Positions 8,479-18,090 are shown, counted from the stretch's first letter. The stretch is DNA of 64,000 bases from Prevotella dentasini JCM 15908 (GCF_000614065.1 NZ_BAKG01000016.1:1-64000); one strand, 5' to 3'. Notes: generated by a model not told the origin, from the letters alone. Numbers and translations: made by a program.

Positions 8479-9375
8479 ATGACAGGAAAGAGAATGAGCT
8501 TTGCCATCTTCGGCAACGACTACAAGGCCTTGGAGCCGGTGCAGATACGGGAAGTGACAGACTATCTGACGGAGCGCAATGCCGAGATTTACATAGAGCA
8601 GTTGTTCTACCGGGCGTTGAGGAAGGTGTTCAGCGGAAACCTGAACATAGCCGGGACGTTCGATGGTGTCAACTTCGATGTCGATTTCGCCATCTCCATG
8701 GGGGGCGACGGCACTTTCCTTCAGGCTGCGAGCAAGGTGGGGGCGAAGGAGACGCCCATCATCGGGGTAAACATGGGACGGCTGGGATTTCTCGCCAACG
8801 TCTCGCCGACGGAGATACGGGAGATGCTGGACGATATTTACAAGGGCAATTTCTCCATCGACGAGCGGTCGGTCATTCAAATGGAGCTTGAGGGCGAGCC
8901 TGTGGCAAGCAATCCGTACGCCCTCAACGACATCGCCATACTCAAGCGCGACAATGCTTCCATGATTTCCATCCGTGCCAGTCTCGACGGAGAGTACTTG
9001 GTAACCTATCTTGCCGACGGGCTTGTCGTGAGCACCCCGACCGGCTCTACGGCCTATTCGCTTTCCAACGGTGGCCCGATTCTTGTTCCGCACACCGGCA
9101 CCATCAGCCTGACCCCCGTTGCACCGCATAGTCTGAACATCCGTCCGATAGTCGTCAGCGACGATGTTGTCATCCGGCTTGAGGTGGAAAGCCGCAGCCA
9201 CAACTATCTGGTCGCTGTCGATGGCCGTTCCGGGAAGCTGCGGGAAGGGACGGTTGTCGTCATCCGCAAGGCCCCTTTCAAGGTGCGTATCGTCAAGTGC
9301 AGGGGCTACCACTACTTTGCCACGCTTCGCGATAAGCTGATGTGGGGGGCGGATACGCGCGAGAGGGAAGATTAA
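8479..9375 (+). CDS. nadK: NAD kinase
   Basis: A 298-residue kinase that phosphorylates NAD to NADP in the cytosol. The GGDG motif (SMGGDGTFLQA, about 73-83) binds phosphate. The second NAD-kinase block is DGLVVSTPTGSTAYSLSNGG, followed by PHSLNIRPIVV. Length fits the family. An in-frame ATG six codons later (8494) is an alternative start. The gene is transcribed alone and divergently from DJ-1/ispD. Confidence 0.95.
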   Translation: MTGKRMSFAIFGNDYKALEPVQIREVTDYLTERNAEIYIEQLFYRALRKVFSGNLNIAGTFDGVNFDVDFAISMGGDGTFLQAASKVGAKETPIIGVNMGRLGFLANVSPTEIREMLDDIYKGNFSIDERSVIQMELEGEPVASNPYALNDIAILKRDNASMISIRASLDGEYLVTYLADGLVVSTPTGSTAYSLSNGGPILVPHTGTISLTPVAPHSLNIRPIVVSDDVVIRLEVESRSHNYLVAVDGRSGKLREGTVVVIRKAPFKVRIVKCRGYHYFATLRDKLMWGADTRERED

Positions 9376-9548
9376 GACCGGCTTCTCCTGAAGGTGGGGA
9401 TTCTTCGGCAGGCACGCTGTGCCGATGGCTTGGGACTGCGGTGAATTTATTTTACAATCTCAGATGCTTGTTTTTCTGAAGCCTTGAACGCAGCCCGACA
9501 GACTGACCATGTAAGAGTCTGTCTGACAGCGATTTGCAATGACGGCCC
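9376..9548. other. intergenic, one hairpin
   Basis: GACAGACT (9497-9504) and AGTCTGTC (9516-9523) can pair, but no T run follows, so it is not a convincing terminator. Nothing else was recognised. Confidence 0.4.
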
Positions 9549-9658
9549 GAAAGGGGCGTCTTTGCATGGTGAAAGTGCCGTTTTCTCAGTGCGAAAGTGC
9601 CGTTTTGACCATGCCGGAACGGCACTTTCGGCAGATGAAAGGGGCGGTATTGTCTTGT
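9549..9658. repeat. 22-bp minisatellite, GAAAGTGCC family, five units
   Basis: Units start at 9549, 9571, 9593, 9615 and 9637, each exactly 22 bases. The core is GAAAGTGCCGTTTT in units 2 and 3, its inverted form GGCACTTTC in unit 4, and a decayed GAAAGGGGCG in units 1 and 5. Tails such as GACCATGC fill the rest. It lies between nadK and the ABC transporter gene and is outside any believable ORF. Confidence 0.9.
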
Positions 9659-9873
9659 TGTTGTGAATTTGTTTTACATTCTGTGTTATGGTTTCGCAAA
9701 GCGGAACTCGGCTTCCCGGCCTCTCCGAGAGCATAGCTGTTGACGGAAAAGTCTCGGCAAAGGCCCGTCAGGACATGCGTGTGAAAGTGTTTCCACGGTG
9801 CACGCTTTACCCCATAAATAGTAGAAAAGCCAGTTTTCTCTCTCATTATCGTCGGTTATTCGATAAGATGCCG

Positions 9874-9881
9874 TACCTTTG
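9874..9881 (+). promoter_or_regulatory. -7 box upstream of ABC transporter
   Basis: TACCTTTG, predicted start near 9888. It places the upstream in-frame ATG at 9879 outside the transcript and supports ATG 9918. Confidence 0.5.
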
Positions 9882-9917
9882 CACTTAGTAACCGCCTTGT
9901 GGCAGAAACAAAGCAAC

Positions 9918-11600
9918 ATGAGACTGACGGCCAAGATAAAATCCCTTTTTCGTATTCCCGATTCGCGCTATACTACCCGTGAGATTTTCTGGTGGCTTTG
10001 GAGGGCGTGGCGCGGCAACCGGCTGCAGGCTGTTCTCAATGCCGCCGTGGGACTGCTGGGTGTCGCTGTCTCGCTCGCCTCGGTATGGGCGGTTCAGCAT
10101 GCCATTGATGTGGCTTCGCACGTAACGTCCGGCAGCATCTATTGGGCGGTGGCGTTGATGGGCGCACTGATACTCTGCGACTTCGCGCTCAGCATAGCTT
10201 CTATATGGATTCGCAACATTCTCGGCATCAAGGCGCAGAATCGGATGCAGCAAAGTCTCCTCGACCGTATTCTGCGGTCGGAATGGCGCGGCAGGGAAAG
10301 CCACCATTCGGGCGACGTGCTCAATCGGTTGGAGTTCGATGTAACCAATGTTGTCAGCTTTCTTACGGAGGTTATCCCCAACGCCCTGTCTACGCTCGCT
10401 CTTTTTCTTGGGGCTTTCTGCTATCTGTTGCTGGTGGACTGGCGGCTCGCCATCATCATAGTCGTGATGATTCCGGTCTTTGTTCTTTTCAGCAAAGTCT
10501 ATGTATGGAAGATGCGCAGCCTCACGCGCGAGGTGCGAAATTCCGACTCGAAGGTGCAGAGCGTGTTGCAGGAAACCATTCAGCACCGCATGCTCATCAA
10601 GACGCTCGAAAGCGACGGGGCTGCCGTGGACAGGCTCGAGGGCACGCAGAGCGAACTCCGCAGCAAGGTGGTGAGGCGCACGAAGTTCTCCGTATTCTCC
10701 AATCTGATTCTTAATCTCGGCTTTTCGGCAGGCTATCTTGTGGCCTTTATGTGGGCGGCTGTGCGCATGTCGGTGGGTACGCTCACCTTTGGCGGTATGA
10801 CGGCCTTTTTGCAGCTGGTCAACAAAATACAGTCGCCGGCACGGCAGCTGACCAAGCTCGTGCCTTCGTTTGTCTCTGTTTTCACGGCTGCCGAGCGGCT
10901 GATGGAACTCGGGGAGAATCCGTTGGAGGAACAGGGCGAGCCTATTGAGCTGGAAACACCGTGCGGTATCCGCCTTGACCATGTCTCCTATGCTTACGAC
11001 GACGTTGACGGCAACGTGCTGAAAGACCTCAGCTTCGACTTCTATCCGGGTTCCTGCACAGCCGTTCTTGGCGAGACGGGGTCGGGAAAGACAACGCTCG
11101 TCCGCATGATTCTTGCCCTGCTGCGTCCGCAGGGTGGCAGGGTGGAAATCTACAACCGGCACAAGGCTTACGAGCTGACGCCACGCCTGCGTGCCAACTT
11201 CGTCTACGTGCCGCAGGGCAATATGCTGATGAGTGGCAGCATACGCGAGAATCTGCTCTTGGGAAAGGCCGATGCCACCGTCGAGGAGATGGAGAAAGCA
11301 TTGCGGACAAGCTGTGCCGATTTTGTCTTCGACCTTCCGCAGGGGCTTGATACTCTCTGTTCCGAACAGGGAGGAGGTCTCAGCGAGGGACAGGCGCAAC
11401 GCATTTCCATTGCCCGTTCGCTTCTCCGAAACCGTGGCATCATGCTTTTCGACGAGGCAACCTCTGCCCTCGACCCTGAAACTGAGCGGCAACTGCTGAG
11501 GAATATCCTCTCCGGGCACGACAAGACCATTATCTTCATCACTCATCGTCCTGCCGTCATAGAGTATTGCGACCAGACTCTGACCATCGAAAAAGTATAG
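9918..11600 (+). CDS. ABC exporter, fused membrane and ATPase domains
   Basis: A 560-residue half-transporter that would work as a homodimer. The membrane domain (about 25-310) has six hydrophobic segments. The ATPase domain has Walker A at 385-393 (GETGSGKTT), a Q-loop (FVYVPQGN), the signature LSEGQAQRIS, Walker B (IMLFDEATSALD) and the switch His in FITHRPAVI. This is the type IV exporter architecture (MsbA/MdlB class). Substrate unknown. The signature reads LSEGQ rather than LSGGQ, a tolerated variant. Confidence 0.9.
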   Translation: MRLTAKIKSLFRIPDSRYTTREIFWWLWRAWRGNRLQAVLNAAVGLLGVAVSLASVWAVQHAIDVASHVTSGSIYWAVALMGALILCDFALSIASIWIRNILGIKAQNRMQQSLLDRILRSEWRGRESHHSGDVLNRLEFDVTNVVSFLTEVIPNALSTLALFLGAFCYLLLVDWRLAIIIVVMIPVFVLFSKVYVWKMRSLTREVRNSDSKVQSVLQETIQHRMLIKTLESDGAAVDRLEGTQSELRSKVVRRTKFSVFSNLILNLGFSAGYLVAFMWAAVRMSVGTLTFGGMTAFLQLVNKIQSPARQLTKLVPSFVSVFTAAERLMELGENPLEEQGEPIELETPCGIRLDHVSYAYDDVDGNVLKDLSFDFYPGSCTAVLGETGSGKTTLVRMILALLRPQGGRVEIYNRHKAYELTPRLRANFVYVPQGNMLMSGSIRENLLLGKADATVEEMEKALRTSCADFVFDLPQGLDTLCSEQGGGLSEGQAQRISIARSLLRNRGIMLFDEATSALDPETERQLLRNILSGHDKTIIFITHRPAVIEYCDQTLTIEKV

Positions 11601-11607
11601 AAAACAC

Positions 11608-11638
11608 TTGTATGTTTGGATTTAACGTCGTACTTTTG
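11608..11638 (+). promoter_or_regulatory. promoter upstream of TlpA-like gene
   Basis: TTG at 11608-11610, 20-base spacer, TACTTTTG at 11631-11638. It implies a leader of about 180 bases before the start codon at 11823. Confidence 0.55.
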
Positions 11639-11822
11639 CAGAGAACGGGTGTTCGTCCTTTCTTGTAAGAACAGCCACCTCGTCTTGCGGTATTGTCCTG
11701 CCGGCTTCGGTCGGGTGGGGAATCTGTCCCGGTAAGGCGGACGAAACGTAACAGGCGGGGTGCGGGAGAGGAATACCACCATCATATATTATTCAAAATC
11801 ATAGTAAAATATAGAACGAATC

Positions 11823-12749
11823 ATGAGAAAAATCTGTTTGATAGCAGCACTGGTGCTGACTTCCATATTCGGGGTACAGGCACAGGAGAAGGACCTTGAC
11901 GCCCGGTACGCCCAAGGATTGTTGACGCCCGGCACTGCTGCTCCCGACTTTACGCTCCGCACCTACGACGGTAAGGATATCCGGCTGAGCCAGTATCGCG
12001 GCGACTACGTGGTACTTGACTTCTGGGCCTCGTGGTGTCCGGATTGCCGTAAGGCCATTCCCGAGGTGAAAGCTCTCTTTGAGGACTTCCGGGACTATAA
12101 CGTCAGTTTCCTCGGAATCTCGTATGACACCGACAGGACAGCATGGGTGAAGACCTATTGGGACAAGTATCAGATGACTTGGACGCAGGTGAGCGAACTT
12201 AAGAAATGGAAGAAGGAGACTACGACCGACCGTCTTTATAAGGTTGACTGGATTCCGACAATGTATCTTATCGACCCGGACGGCAAGGTGGTACTCGGTA
12301 CTGTTGAAGTCGGTAAGCTCCGTGCCAAGCTCGAAGAGCTTCGTCCGGGTCTTACTACCAATGTTGCCGATAAGAAAAAGGACATGGTTGCAGCCCAGTT
12401 TATGGGCGGACAGGCTGCACAGGACAAGTATATCGCCATTTATCAGCGCATCCCTCCCCGTGCGAAGAAGATGCAGGTGCAGGCCGATATGACCTTAACC
12501 TTCAATGTGGAGATGGACGGCAGCATAACGGGAGCGCGTGTCATCAAGACCGACAATGTGCGCGCCATCGGACCGAAGTACGCCAAACTGCGCCCCGAAG
12601 ACCAGCAGGAACTGATTGATAAGACCACGGAGTACTATAAGCGTGAGGCTGTCCGCCTTGTCAATGCGATGCCGAAGTGGCAGCCTGCCACAGAGAACGG
12701 CCGGCCGGTACAGACGAAGTGCCAGCTGCCCATTTACTTTCGCCCATAG
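11823..12749 (+). CDS. exported TlpA-like thioredoxin with C-terminal TonB_C-like domain
   Basis: A 308-residue protein with a signal peptide (1-20, cleavage after VQA). The thioredoxin-like domain (about 33-180) has the redox pair in WASWCPDC (C72 and C75) and the cis-Pro loop VDWIPTMYLID. It probably acts as a periplasmic thiol reductant. The last 90 residues (TLTFNVEMDGSITGARVIKT to CQLPIYF) look like the C-terminal domain of TonB energy transducers, with the typical pattern of a strand, a helix containing ALR-like residues (AVRLVNAMPKWQPA) and a final strand. The second domain is inferred from pattern, not from a search. A very stable hairpin region follows. Confidence 0.82.
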   Translation: MRKICLIAALVLTSIFGVQAQEKDLDARYAQGLLTPGTAAPDFTLRTYDGKDIRLSQYRGDYVVLDFWASWCPDCRKAIPEVKALFEDFRDYNVSFLGISYDTDRTAWVKTYWDKYQMTWTQVSELKKWKKETTTDRLYKVDWIPTMYLIDPDGKVVLGTVEVGKLRAKLEELRPGLTTNVADKKKDMVAAQFMGGQAAQDKYIAIYQRIPPRAKKMQVQADMTLTFNVEMDGSITGARVIKTDNVRAIGPKYAKLRPEDQQELIDKTTEYYKREAVRLVNAMPKWQPATENGRPVQTKCQLPIYFRP

Positions 12750-12761
12750 GAAACTGGACGA

Positions 12762-12797
12762 AACGCTGTTGCCGATAGGCTATTCGGCAACAGCGTT
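12762..12797 (+). terminator. hairpin downstream of TlpA-like gene
   Basis: Perfect 14-base arms (12762-12775 and 12784-12797) separated by eight bases, 13 bases after the stop codon. A short T-containing tract follows. Confidence 0.65.
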
Positions 12798-12806
12798 GTT
12801 CGTATA

Positions 12807-12874
12807 ACAGGAAGCCCTTCCGTTCCTGCTGTATCCCGAAAGGGATGTCGGAACGGAAGGGCTTCCTGTTTTCT
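12807..12874. terminator. long nested hairpin between convergent genes
   Basis: Perfect 21-base arms (12807-12827 and 12850-12870) enclose a second hairpin, ATCCC-GAAA-GGGAT (12832-12846). TTTTCT follows. It may be a bidirectional terminator or an RNA-stability element. Confidence 0.6.
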
Positions 12875-13046
12875 GTTGCTGCTTTTAGTTGTGTTGATGG
12901 TCTGTTTTCCGTCATTTCCCGGAGTTTCTCCACGATACGGTGGTTGGGACTATCCCACTTCTGATATTCCTTTCTTTTTTCTCCGTTCTGCCATTATTGG
13001 GCATTGGCCTTGCCATCGCAGCATCCTTGCCTTACAAAAACGAGAA
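12875..13046. other. intergenic, nothing recognised
   Basis: The stretch between the nested hairpin and the aspA terminator has no credible frame or motif. Confidence 0.35.
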
Positions 13047-13084
13047 AGGCACCTTATCCATTCGGTGGAATGGACAAGATGCCT
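13047..13084 (-). terminator. intrinsic terminator of aspA
   Basis: Seventeen-base arms with two mismatches (13047-13063 and 13068-13084) around a GGTG loop. Read on the minus strand the hairpin is followed by a T-rich stretch, and it lies 26 bases after the aspA stop. Confidence 0.65.
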
Positions 13085-13109
13085 GAACTATAACGTGAAG
13101 TCAGACTGA

Positions 13110-14540
13110 TTACTGAATCTTCTCTTCAAAGTCGAGCATGTGCTCCGGTGCAAGGATAGCGTCGAGCTTCTCCTTGGTCAGGATACCCTGCTCAAGCACG
13201 AGGTCGTAAACGGAACCGCCGGTCTTGAGGGCTTCCTTGGCAATCTTCGTGCTGTTCTTGTAGCCGATGTATGGGTTGAGTGCAGTAACAATGCCGATTG
13301 AGTTCTTCACCATGTCAAGGCAACGTTCCTTGTTGACGGTGATACCGTCGATACATTTTTCACGCAAAGTGTCCATTGCGTTTGGCAGCCAAGTCAGGTC
13401 TTCAATCAGACACTCTGTAATGACAGGCTCCATAACGTTCAGCTGCAACTGGCCGGCTTCGGCTGCAATCGTTACAGTGGTGTCGTTGCCGATTACCTTG
13501 AAGCAGGTCTGGTTGGTAACTTCGGGGATTACTGGGTTCACCTTGCCCGGCATGATGCTTGAACCCGGTGCCATCGGCGGCAGGTTGATTTCGTTCAGAC
13601 CACAGCGAGGGCCGGATGCGAGCAAGCGGAGGTCGTTGCAAATCTTAGAGAGCTTCACTGCCAGACGCTTCAATGCGCCGGAGTAGCTTACGTAGGCACC
13701 TGTATCGGGAGTAGCCTCTACCAAGTCGGAACCTGCAACAAACTCCATTCCCGTCAGCTCGCTGAGCTTCTGGGCGCAGATTTTCGGGAAGCCCGGAGCA
13801 GCATTAAGGCCGGTACCGATAGCCGTACCGCCCATATTGATTTCGTGCAGGAGGGCAGCGTTGCGGTTGAGGTTGGCAATTTCTTCCTCCAAAGTATTGG
13901 CATAGGCGTTGAATTCCTGACCGCTGGTCATTGGAACTGCATCCTGCAACTGTGTACGACCCATCTTTATGACGCTCTTGAACTCCTCTCCCTTTCTGCG
14001 GAAGGCTGCTACGAGCTTTGCAAGGCTGTCAGTAAGGTTCTTGTTCATGCGGATGAAGGTCAGGCGGATGGTCGTCGGATAAACGTCGTTGGTAGACTGA
14101 CCGCAGTTAGCGTGGTCGTTCGGTGAGCAATACTGAAATTCTCCCTTCTTGTGGCCGAGGATTTCGCATGCACGGTTGGCAATAACCTCGTTGGCATTCA
14201 TGTTCACGGATGTACCCGCACCGCCCTGTACCATGTCGGTAACGAAGTCTTCGTGCATCTTACCGTCGATAATCTCGCGGCAAGCCTGCGCCATGGCGTC
14301 GCAAATCTCGTCGTTGATTTCGCCTAACTGGCGGTTTGTCTCCACAGCAGCGAGTTTTACGTAGGCTATAGCTATCACGTAGTCGGGATAGTCGCACATC
14401 TTCTTGCGAGAGATGTGGTAGTTATTGATGGCGCGCTGGGTCTGTACGCCATAATAAGCCTCGGCAGGTACTTGGAGCTCTCCTAAGAGATCGCTCTCTA
14501 CGCGGTACTTTCTCTCTGTGTTGTTGGTTTCAGTTGTCAT
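13110..14540 (-). CDS. aspA: aspartate ammonia-lyase
   Basis: A 476-residue enzyme of the aspartase/fumarase superfamily that interconverts aspartate with fumarate and ammonia, feeding fumarate respiration and succinate formation. It has the three superfamily signatures: GGAGTSVNMNANEVIANRA, SPNDHANCGQSTND, and the flexible GSSIMPGKVNP loop that carries the catalytic Ser. Features such as KMGRTQLQDAVPMT favour aspartase over fumarase C. ATG 14540 (MTTETNN) is chosen; an upstream in-frame ATG at 14639 would add a non-conserved stretch. Promoter at 14718-14725, terminator at 13047-13084. Confidence 0.93.
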   Translation of the reverse strand: MTTETNNTERKYRVESDLLGELQVPAEAYYGVQTQRAINNYHISRKKMCDYPDYVIAIAYVKLAAVETNRQLGEINDEICDAMAQACREIIDGKMHEDFVTDMVQGGAGTSVNMNANEVIANRACEILGHKKGEFQYCSPNDHANCGQSTNDVYPTTIRLTFIRMNKNLTDSLAKLVAAFRRKGEEFKSVIKMGRTQLQDAVPMTSGQEFNAYANTLEEEIANLNRNAALLHEINMGGTAIGTGLNAAPGFPKICAQKLSELTGMEFVAGSDLVEATPDTGAYVSYSGALKRLAVKLSKICNDLRLLASGPRCGLNEINLPPMAPGSSIMPGKVNPVIPEVTNQTCFKVIGNDTTVTIAAEAGQLQLNVMEPVITECLIEDLTWLPNAMDTLREKCIDGITVNKERCLDMVKNSIGIVTALNPYIGYKNSTKIAKEALKTGGSVYDLVLEQGILTKEKLDAILAPEHMLDFEEKIQ

Positions 14541-14717
14541 AGTTAAATAATATTTTAGGAATATTGATATTGCTGACAATAGTCTACGACGAAAGGCAAA
14601 CCCCGACGGCTGCATGCAGGAATGGGCTTCAAGTGTCAAACGATAATTAGACAGCAGTGATTGCGCTTGTCATGGGAGCTGCCGGTTCAGGTTGATTTCA
14701 TCTTTGTATTCGTACTG

Positions 14718-14725
14718 CAAATATA
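14718..14725 (-). promoter_or_regulatory. -7 box upstream of aspA
   Basis: TATATTTG on the minus strand, giving a leader of about 170 bases before aspA. Confidence 0.5.
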
Positions 14726-15019
14726 AAGAAATAAAACATTACCGACATTCATAAAGGGGATAAAATCCTTTTATTTAACCCTATTTAACCCTATGTGCGG
14801 CATTTGCCTGTTTCTGTCTCAAATTATGCAATCTGTACTCTTTAGGTGGCAATCTGAAAGGACGGGGCTCGGCTATCGGCGATACGGGATGGGGATAGGC
14901 TTACACTTTTCCACTGGCATACGCCCTCTTTTAGCTCAAAAGGTAGTTCGTGTGGCACAAATCGCGGCTTCTTTACATCTTTTCGCACCCCGTTTGGACA
15001 TCGGATAGGAAAGATTTCT
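14726..15019. other. divergent intergenic region aspA / bcp
   Basis: Apart from the two promoters at its edges I see no feature. It is long enough to hold regulator sites, but no clear inverted repeat stands out. Confidence 0.35.
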
Positions 15020-15027
15020 TATCTTTG
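15020..15027 (+). promoter_or_regulatory. -7 box upstream of bcp
   Basis: TATCTTTG, about 75 bases before the start codon. A TTTG at 14993-14996 is slightly too far upstream to be a perfect -33 element. Confidence 0.45.
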
Positions 15028-15099
15028 CAAACAATCAATGGCGGAGGAGAAGGCCGTTACCGATTCCTCCATCGTATATTAACAAAACAATAGACAGCA

Positions 15100-15567
15100 A
15101 TGATGAACATAGGAGAAAAGGCTCCCGAACTGCTCGGAACCGATCAGGACGGACGCGAAATCAGACTCAGCGACTACAAGGGAAAGAAACTCGTGCTCTA
15201 CTTTTATCCCAAGGACTCCACGTCGGGATGCACCACCGAGGCGTGCAACCTGCGCGACCACTACACGGAACTGACGGGAAAAGGCTATGAGGTGCTCGGC
15301 GTGAGCATTCAGGACGGGAAGTCGCACAAGAAATTCATAGAGAAAAACGACCTTCCCTTCCCATTGATAGCCGATGTGGACAAGACGCTCAACGAGACGT
15401 TTGGTGTCTATGGCGAGAAGAAAATGTATGGCCGCACCTATATGGGAACCTTCCGCACCACCTTTATCATCAACGAGGAAGGCATCATCGAGCAGGTGTT
15501 TACTCCCAAGCAAATCAAGGTGAAGGAGCATGCCGAGCAGATACTGAAGGCAGCAGAGGCTGAATAA
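15100..15567 (+). CDS. bcp: peroxiredoxin, Bcp/PrxQ type
   Basis: A 155-residue thiol peroxidase that reduces hydrogen peroxide and organic hydroperoxides using thioredoxin. The peroxidatic Cys lies in YPKDSTSGCTTEACNLRD; the second Cys five residues later is the resolving Cys of atypical 2-Cys PrxQ. R in GTFRTTFII is the active-site Arg region. Two ATG codons are adjacent at 15100 and 15103; either could be used. A terminator follows at 15586-15615. Confidence 0.93.
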   Translation: MMNIGEKAPELLGTDQDGREIRLSDYKGKKLVLYFYPKDSTSGCTTEACNLRDHYTELTGKGYEVLGVSIQDGKSHKKFIEKNDLPFPLIADVDKTLNETFGVYGEKKMYGRTYMGTFRTTFIINEEGIIEQVFTPKQIKVKEHAEQILKAAEAE

Positions 15568-15585
15568 ATTACAGACAATATTGAC

Positions 15586-15615
15586 GGTGGAAGGCGAAGG
15601 TCTTCCACCTTTTTA
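15586..15615 (+). terminator. intrinsic terminator after bcp
   Basis: GGTGGAAG (15586-15593) pairs with CTTCCACC (15602-15609), followed by six T in TTTTTATT. Confidence 0.75.
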
Positions 15616-15632
15616 TTATATCAAACATTCCC

Positions 15633-16437
15633 ATGCAAACTATCAGGCGGCTTTCAAAGCAGAAACGGGAACTCCTCGTGCGCTGTGCCGACACTTACGA
15701 GACGGCAGACTTCCTCAAGGGCGACCCGTCGTGGTTCATGCACCAAGTCGAAGGGAAAGGCAACCAAGAGGTTATGGCGTTTATCGCTCCTGTCTCAGCT
15801 ATGGCTCACGGCAGGTGTTCCTTCCCCGTATCCAGTTCTTGCTCGACTGCTCCTGTCGCGAACCCTATGCGTGGATTAAGGAGGGACTTTTCCGGCAGTA
15901 TATTCCCGATGATTCCGCCTGTTTCTACCGTTTGTACGACAATCATCTGATGGTTGCTTTCTTTTCCGCCTTACAGGAAATGCTGACCGGGCATGGCTGT
16001 ATCAGGGCCTATATTCAGGACTATTGTATGACAAAACCGGGAAACATAACCGATGAAACCGGCCGAATTGAGGCCATAGAAGCCATTGAGGCCCTCTGTG
16101 AGTTCTTTGCCGGGCGGGGAGTCGTAGGCATTGTACCCAAAGATACGCGCTCCTGCTGCAAGCGTGTCTGCATGTTCCTGCGCTGGATGGTGCGGGAAAA
16201 CTCTCCCGTCGACCTCGGCATCTGGTCCGATTTCATTGCTCCGCGTTCGCTTATCATTCCCCTTGACACCCATGTCCTGCAGGAGGCTCTCCGCCTTCGT
16301 CTCGTTACGGGCAAGTCGCATCCATGTCTGCTGCGCTCAGACTGACTGCCGTTCTCCGTCAGGCCTTTCCCGACGACCCTGTACGTGGCGATTTTGCATT
16401 GTTTGGTGTGGGAGCCAGTGGAGAGCGAAAGACATGA
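15633..16437 (+). pseudogene. TIGR02757 family protein, two frame breaks
   Basis: Three frames give consecutive parts of one protein of about 268 residues, the usual family size. MQTIRRLSKQKRELLVRC to EVMAFIA is in the first. LSYGSRQVFLPRIQF to VRLVTGK-like sequence, including VCMFLRWMVRENSPVDLGIW and LIIPLDTHV, is in the second. SMSAALRLTAVLRQAF to FALFGVGAS is in the third. Each break is repaired by adding one base: near 15790 and at the G of 16318 (CGGCA read as CGCA). The family has no proven function; FLRWMVR and PLDTHV resemble helix-hairpin-helix DNA glycosylase folds. A sequencing error is as likely as true decay. Confidence 0.8.
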
Positions 16438-16490
16438 CGTGCTACTTGTGGAGACACCGTCCTGACGGATATTTTCCGTACTGGCGAAGC

Positions 16491-16578
16491 GGAAGTGCCT
16501 GTTCCGCAAAGCGAACAAGCCCGAATGGCATTACGAAAGTGCCACTTTCATTATGTGAAAGTGGCACTTTCGTTTCTT
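16491..16578. repeat. 22-bp minisatellite, GAAAGTGCC family, four units
   Basis: Units start at 16491, 16513, 16535 and 16557. The last two have palindromic cores GAAAGTGCCACTTTC and GAAAGTGGCACTTTC; the first two are variants (GGAAGTGCCTGTTCC, GAACAAGCCCGAA). A weaker copy may precede at 16469. It lies between the convergent TIGR02757 gene and the membrane-protein gene. Confidence 0.9.
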
Positions 16579-16669
16579 GATACATAAATGGCTGTTAGTC
16601 AGGGGTGTATGGGGAAGACGGTCAATCCTTCTATTTGACGGAAGATATGGCTGAAAAGGTGATTCCCCA

Positions 16670-18090
16670 TCAGTCGAAGATATACCCCAACAGCAGCGAA
16701 CCATTATACATCCACAGGAAGAAGGTCAGGGCGAGCAAGACGGCACGCAGCTTCCGGCGGACAGATGCAGGACTGGCTGACAGTAGATAGCCAATGGCGA
16801 TAGGAATGATAAATGCCCAGTGGGCTGCCATGATGTAGACTTCGTTCAGCCCGAAGCCGAGGCCGACGTGCAGGAACATGTCGAGGAGAAACCAGCTGCC
16901 CACCATCAGGAAGAAACGGTGGCGGACAGCGGCGGCGATACCGACGACGAAAAGTAGGAAAATGAGAGCTTCAATAGTATAATTCGCCCATTTCATCGGT
17001 GTGGAATAGGCGATAATGACAGGCCTGCCATGGAAGACGTCGCCCAGAACCCAGTTTTCGTGCAGTTGGATAGACTCTCCGAAAAGATTCTCTACGATGC
17101 TTTCAATACGTGGCGTGGAAATATCGGTCCAGTTCATAAACTCTCCGTGTGTGATGGGAGTTCCCTGTGCCTTGATGCGCTTCCGCCTGAAAGTTTTTAC
17201 GACGGCCTTTTTCTGCTCCCCGGTCTGGCGGTTGGCGCGGTTGACGGAATCGGCCTGTGCTTTCAGCTGTGCTATGTGTATTTTTCGCTTTTCGGCTTTT
17301 CTGTGTGCTTCATTTCATGCCGGGCTTTCTCGTCTGCCCAGACGAAGTGGTAATATTCAAAGCGGGCAAAGCTCCAGATGGCCAGCGAGGGCAGGATGAC
17401 GGCGAGGACGAGGTGCCGCGGATGCCAGAACCTTCTGCCGTCGGTGAAGAGCGAGGCAAGGAAAACCTTCAGGCCGTTGTTGAGCGAGATGCCGGCGGTG
17501 AGCAGGAAGAGCAGCACGGTGTGGCGAATCTTCATCTGGCGGTGCTCTTTCATCATCCGCCCGGAAATGTACAGGGTGAGGAGGAGGGCAAAGAGCGAGT
17601 AGGCGAAATGGTCGGGGACGATGGTTGCCAGCAGGATGTAGGCAAAGGAGAAGAAGAAGGCCGTAAGGAGGAGGCTGTCTCTCCGCCCGGTTCCGATGAT
17701 TTCGCGCATGAGCCGGTGGAAGAAGAGGACGCTGTAGACAGACGAGACCGTCAGCATGGTGGCGACAACGAACTGGGCGCAGTTGATGCCCGTGAGTTTC
17801 ATGAGGCACAGGTTCAGCAGATAGGGCACGTACATGGCGAACGACAACAACGGGTGCCGGTAGACATTGTAGCGCGCATGCCAGTCGCTGACTATGTAGT
17901 AGGTGATGGAATCGAAGCCGGAGATATGGAAGCTCTTCACCAAAATGTCCCAGTTGTTGCCCGACAGGGGACTGAACAGCCCGTAATACTTCCATACGAC
18001 AAGGGCGTTGAGCAGCAGAAATACAGCAAGGGCAAGGCAGGCGAGGAGTCGTTCGTCTCTCCTGATTCGGAAAACGCTTAGGAATCTCAT
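16670..18090 (-). pseudogene. large multi-span membrane protein (DUF6080-like), one frame break
   Basis: Restoring one T in the run at 17281-17285 joins two frames into a 473-residue protein. It has about ten hydrophobic segments and a soluble loop near the middle (from HTEKPKSEK to GEFMNWTDIS). The layout and an early acidic/aromatic patch (SGNNWD, DSITYY) are reminiscent of GT-C glycosyltransferases that use polyprenyl-phosphate sugars, and it resembles Bacteroidales proteins labelled DUF6080; both links are tentative. Last gene of the operon, with a four-base overlap with gtrA. That fits a role in using a lipid-linked sugar. Confidence 0.65.

Noticed and set aside
9549..9658. CRISPR-like array
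   Set aside because: Units are contiguous with a 22-base period, there are no unique spacers between identical repeats, and no cas gene is present.
9885..11546. 553-codon frame on the minus strand opposite the ABC transporter
   Set aside because: It is antisense to a protein with all ABC motifs, its own product is rich in His and Arg without any domain, and it is a codon-bias shadow.
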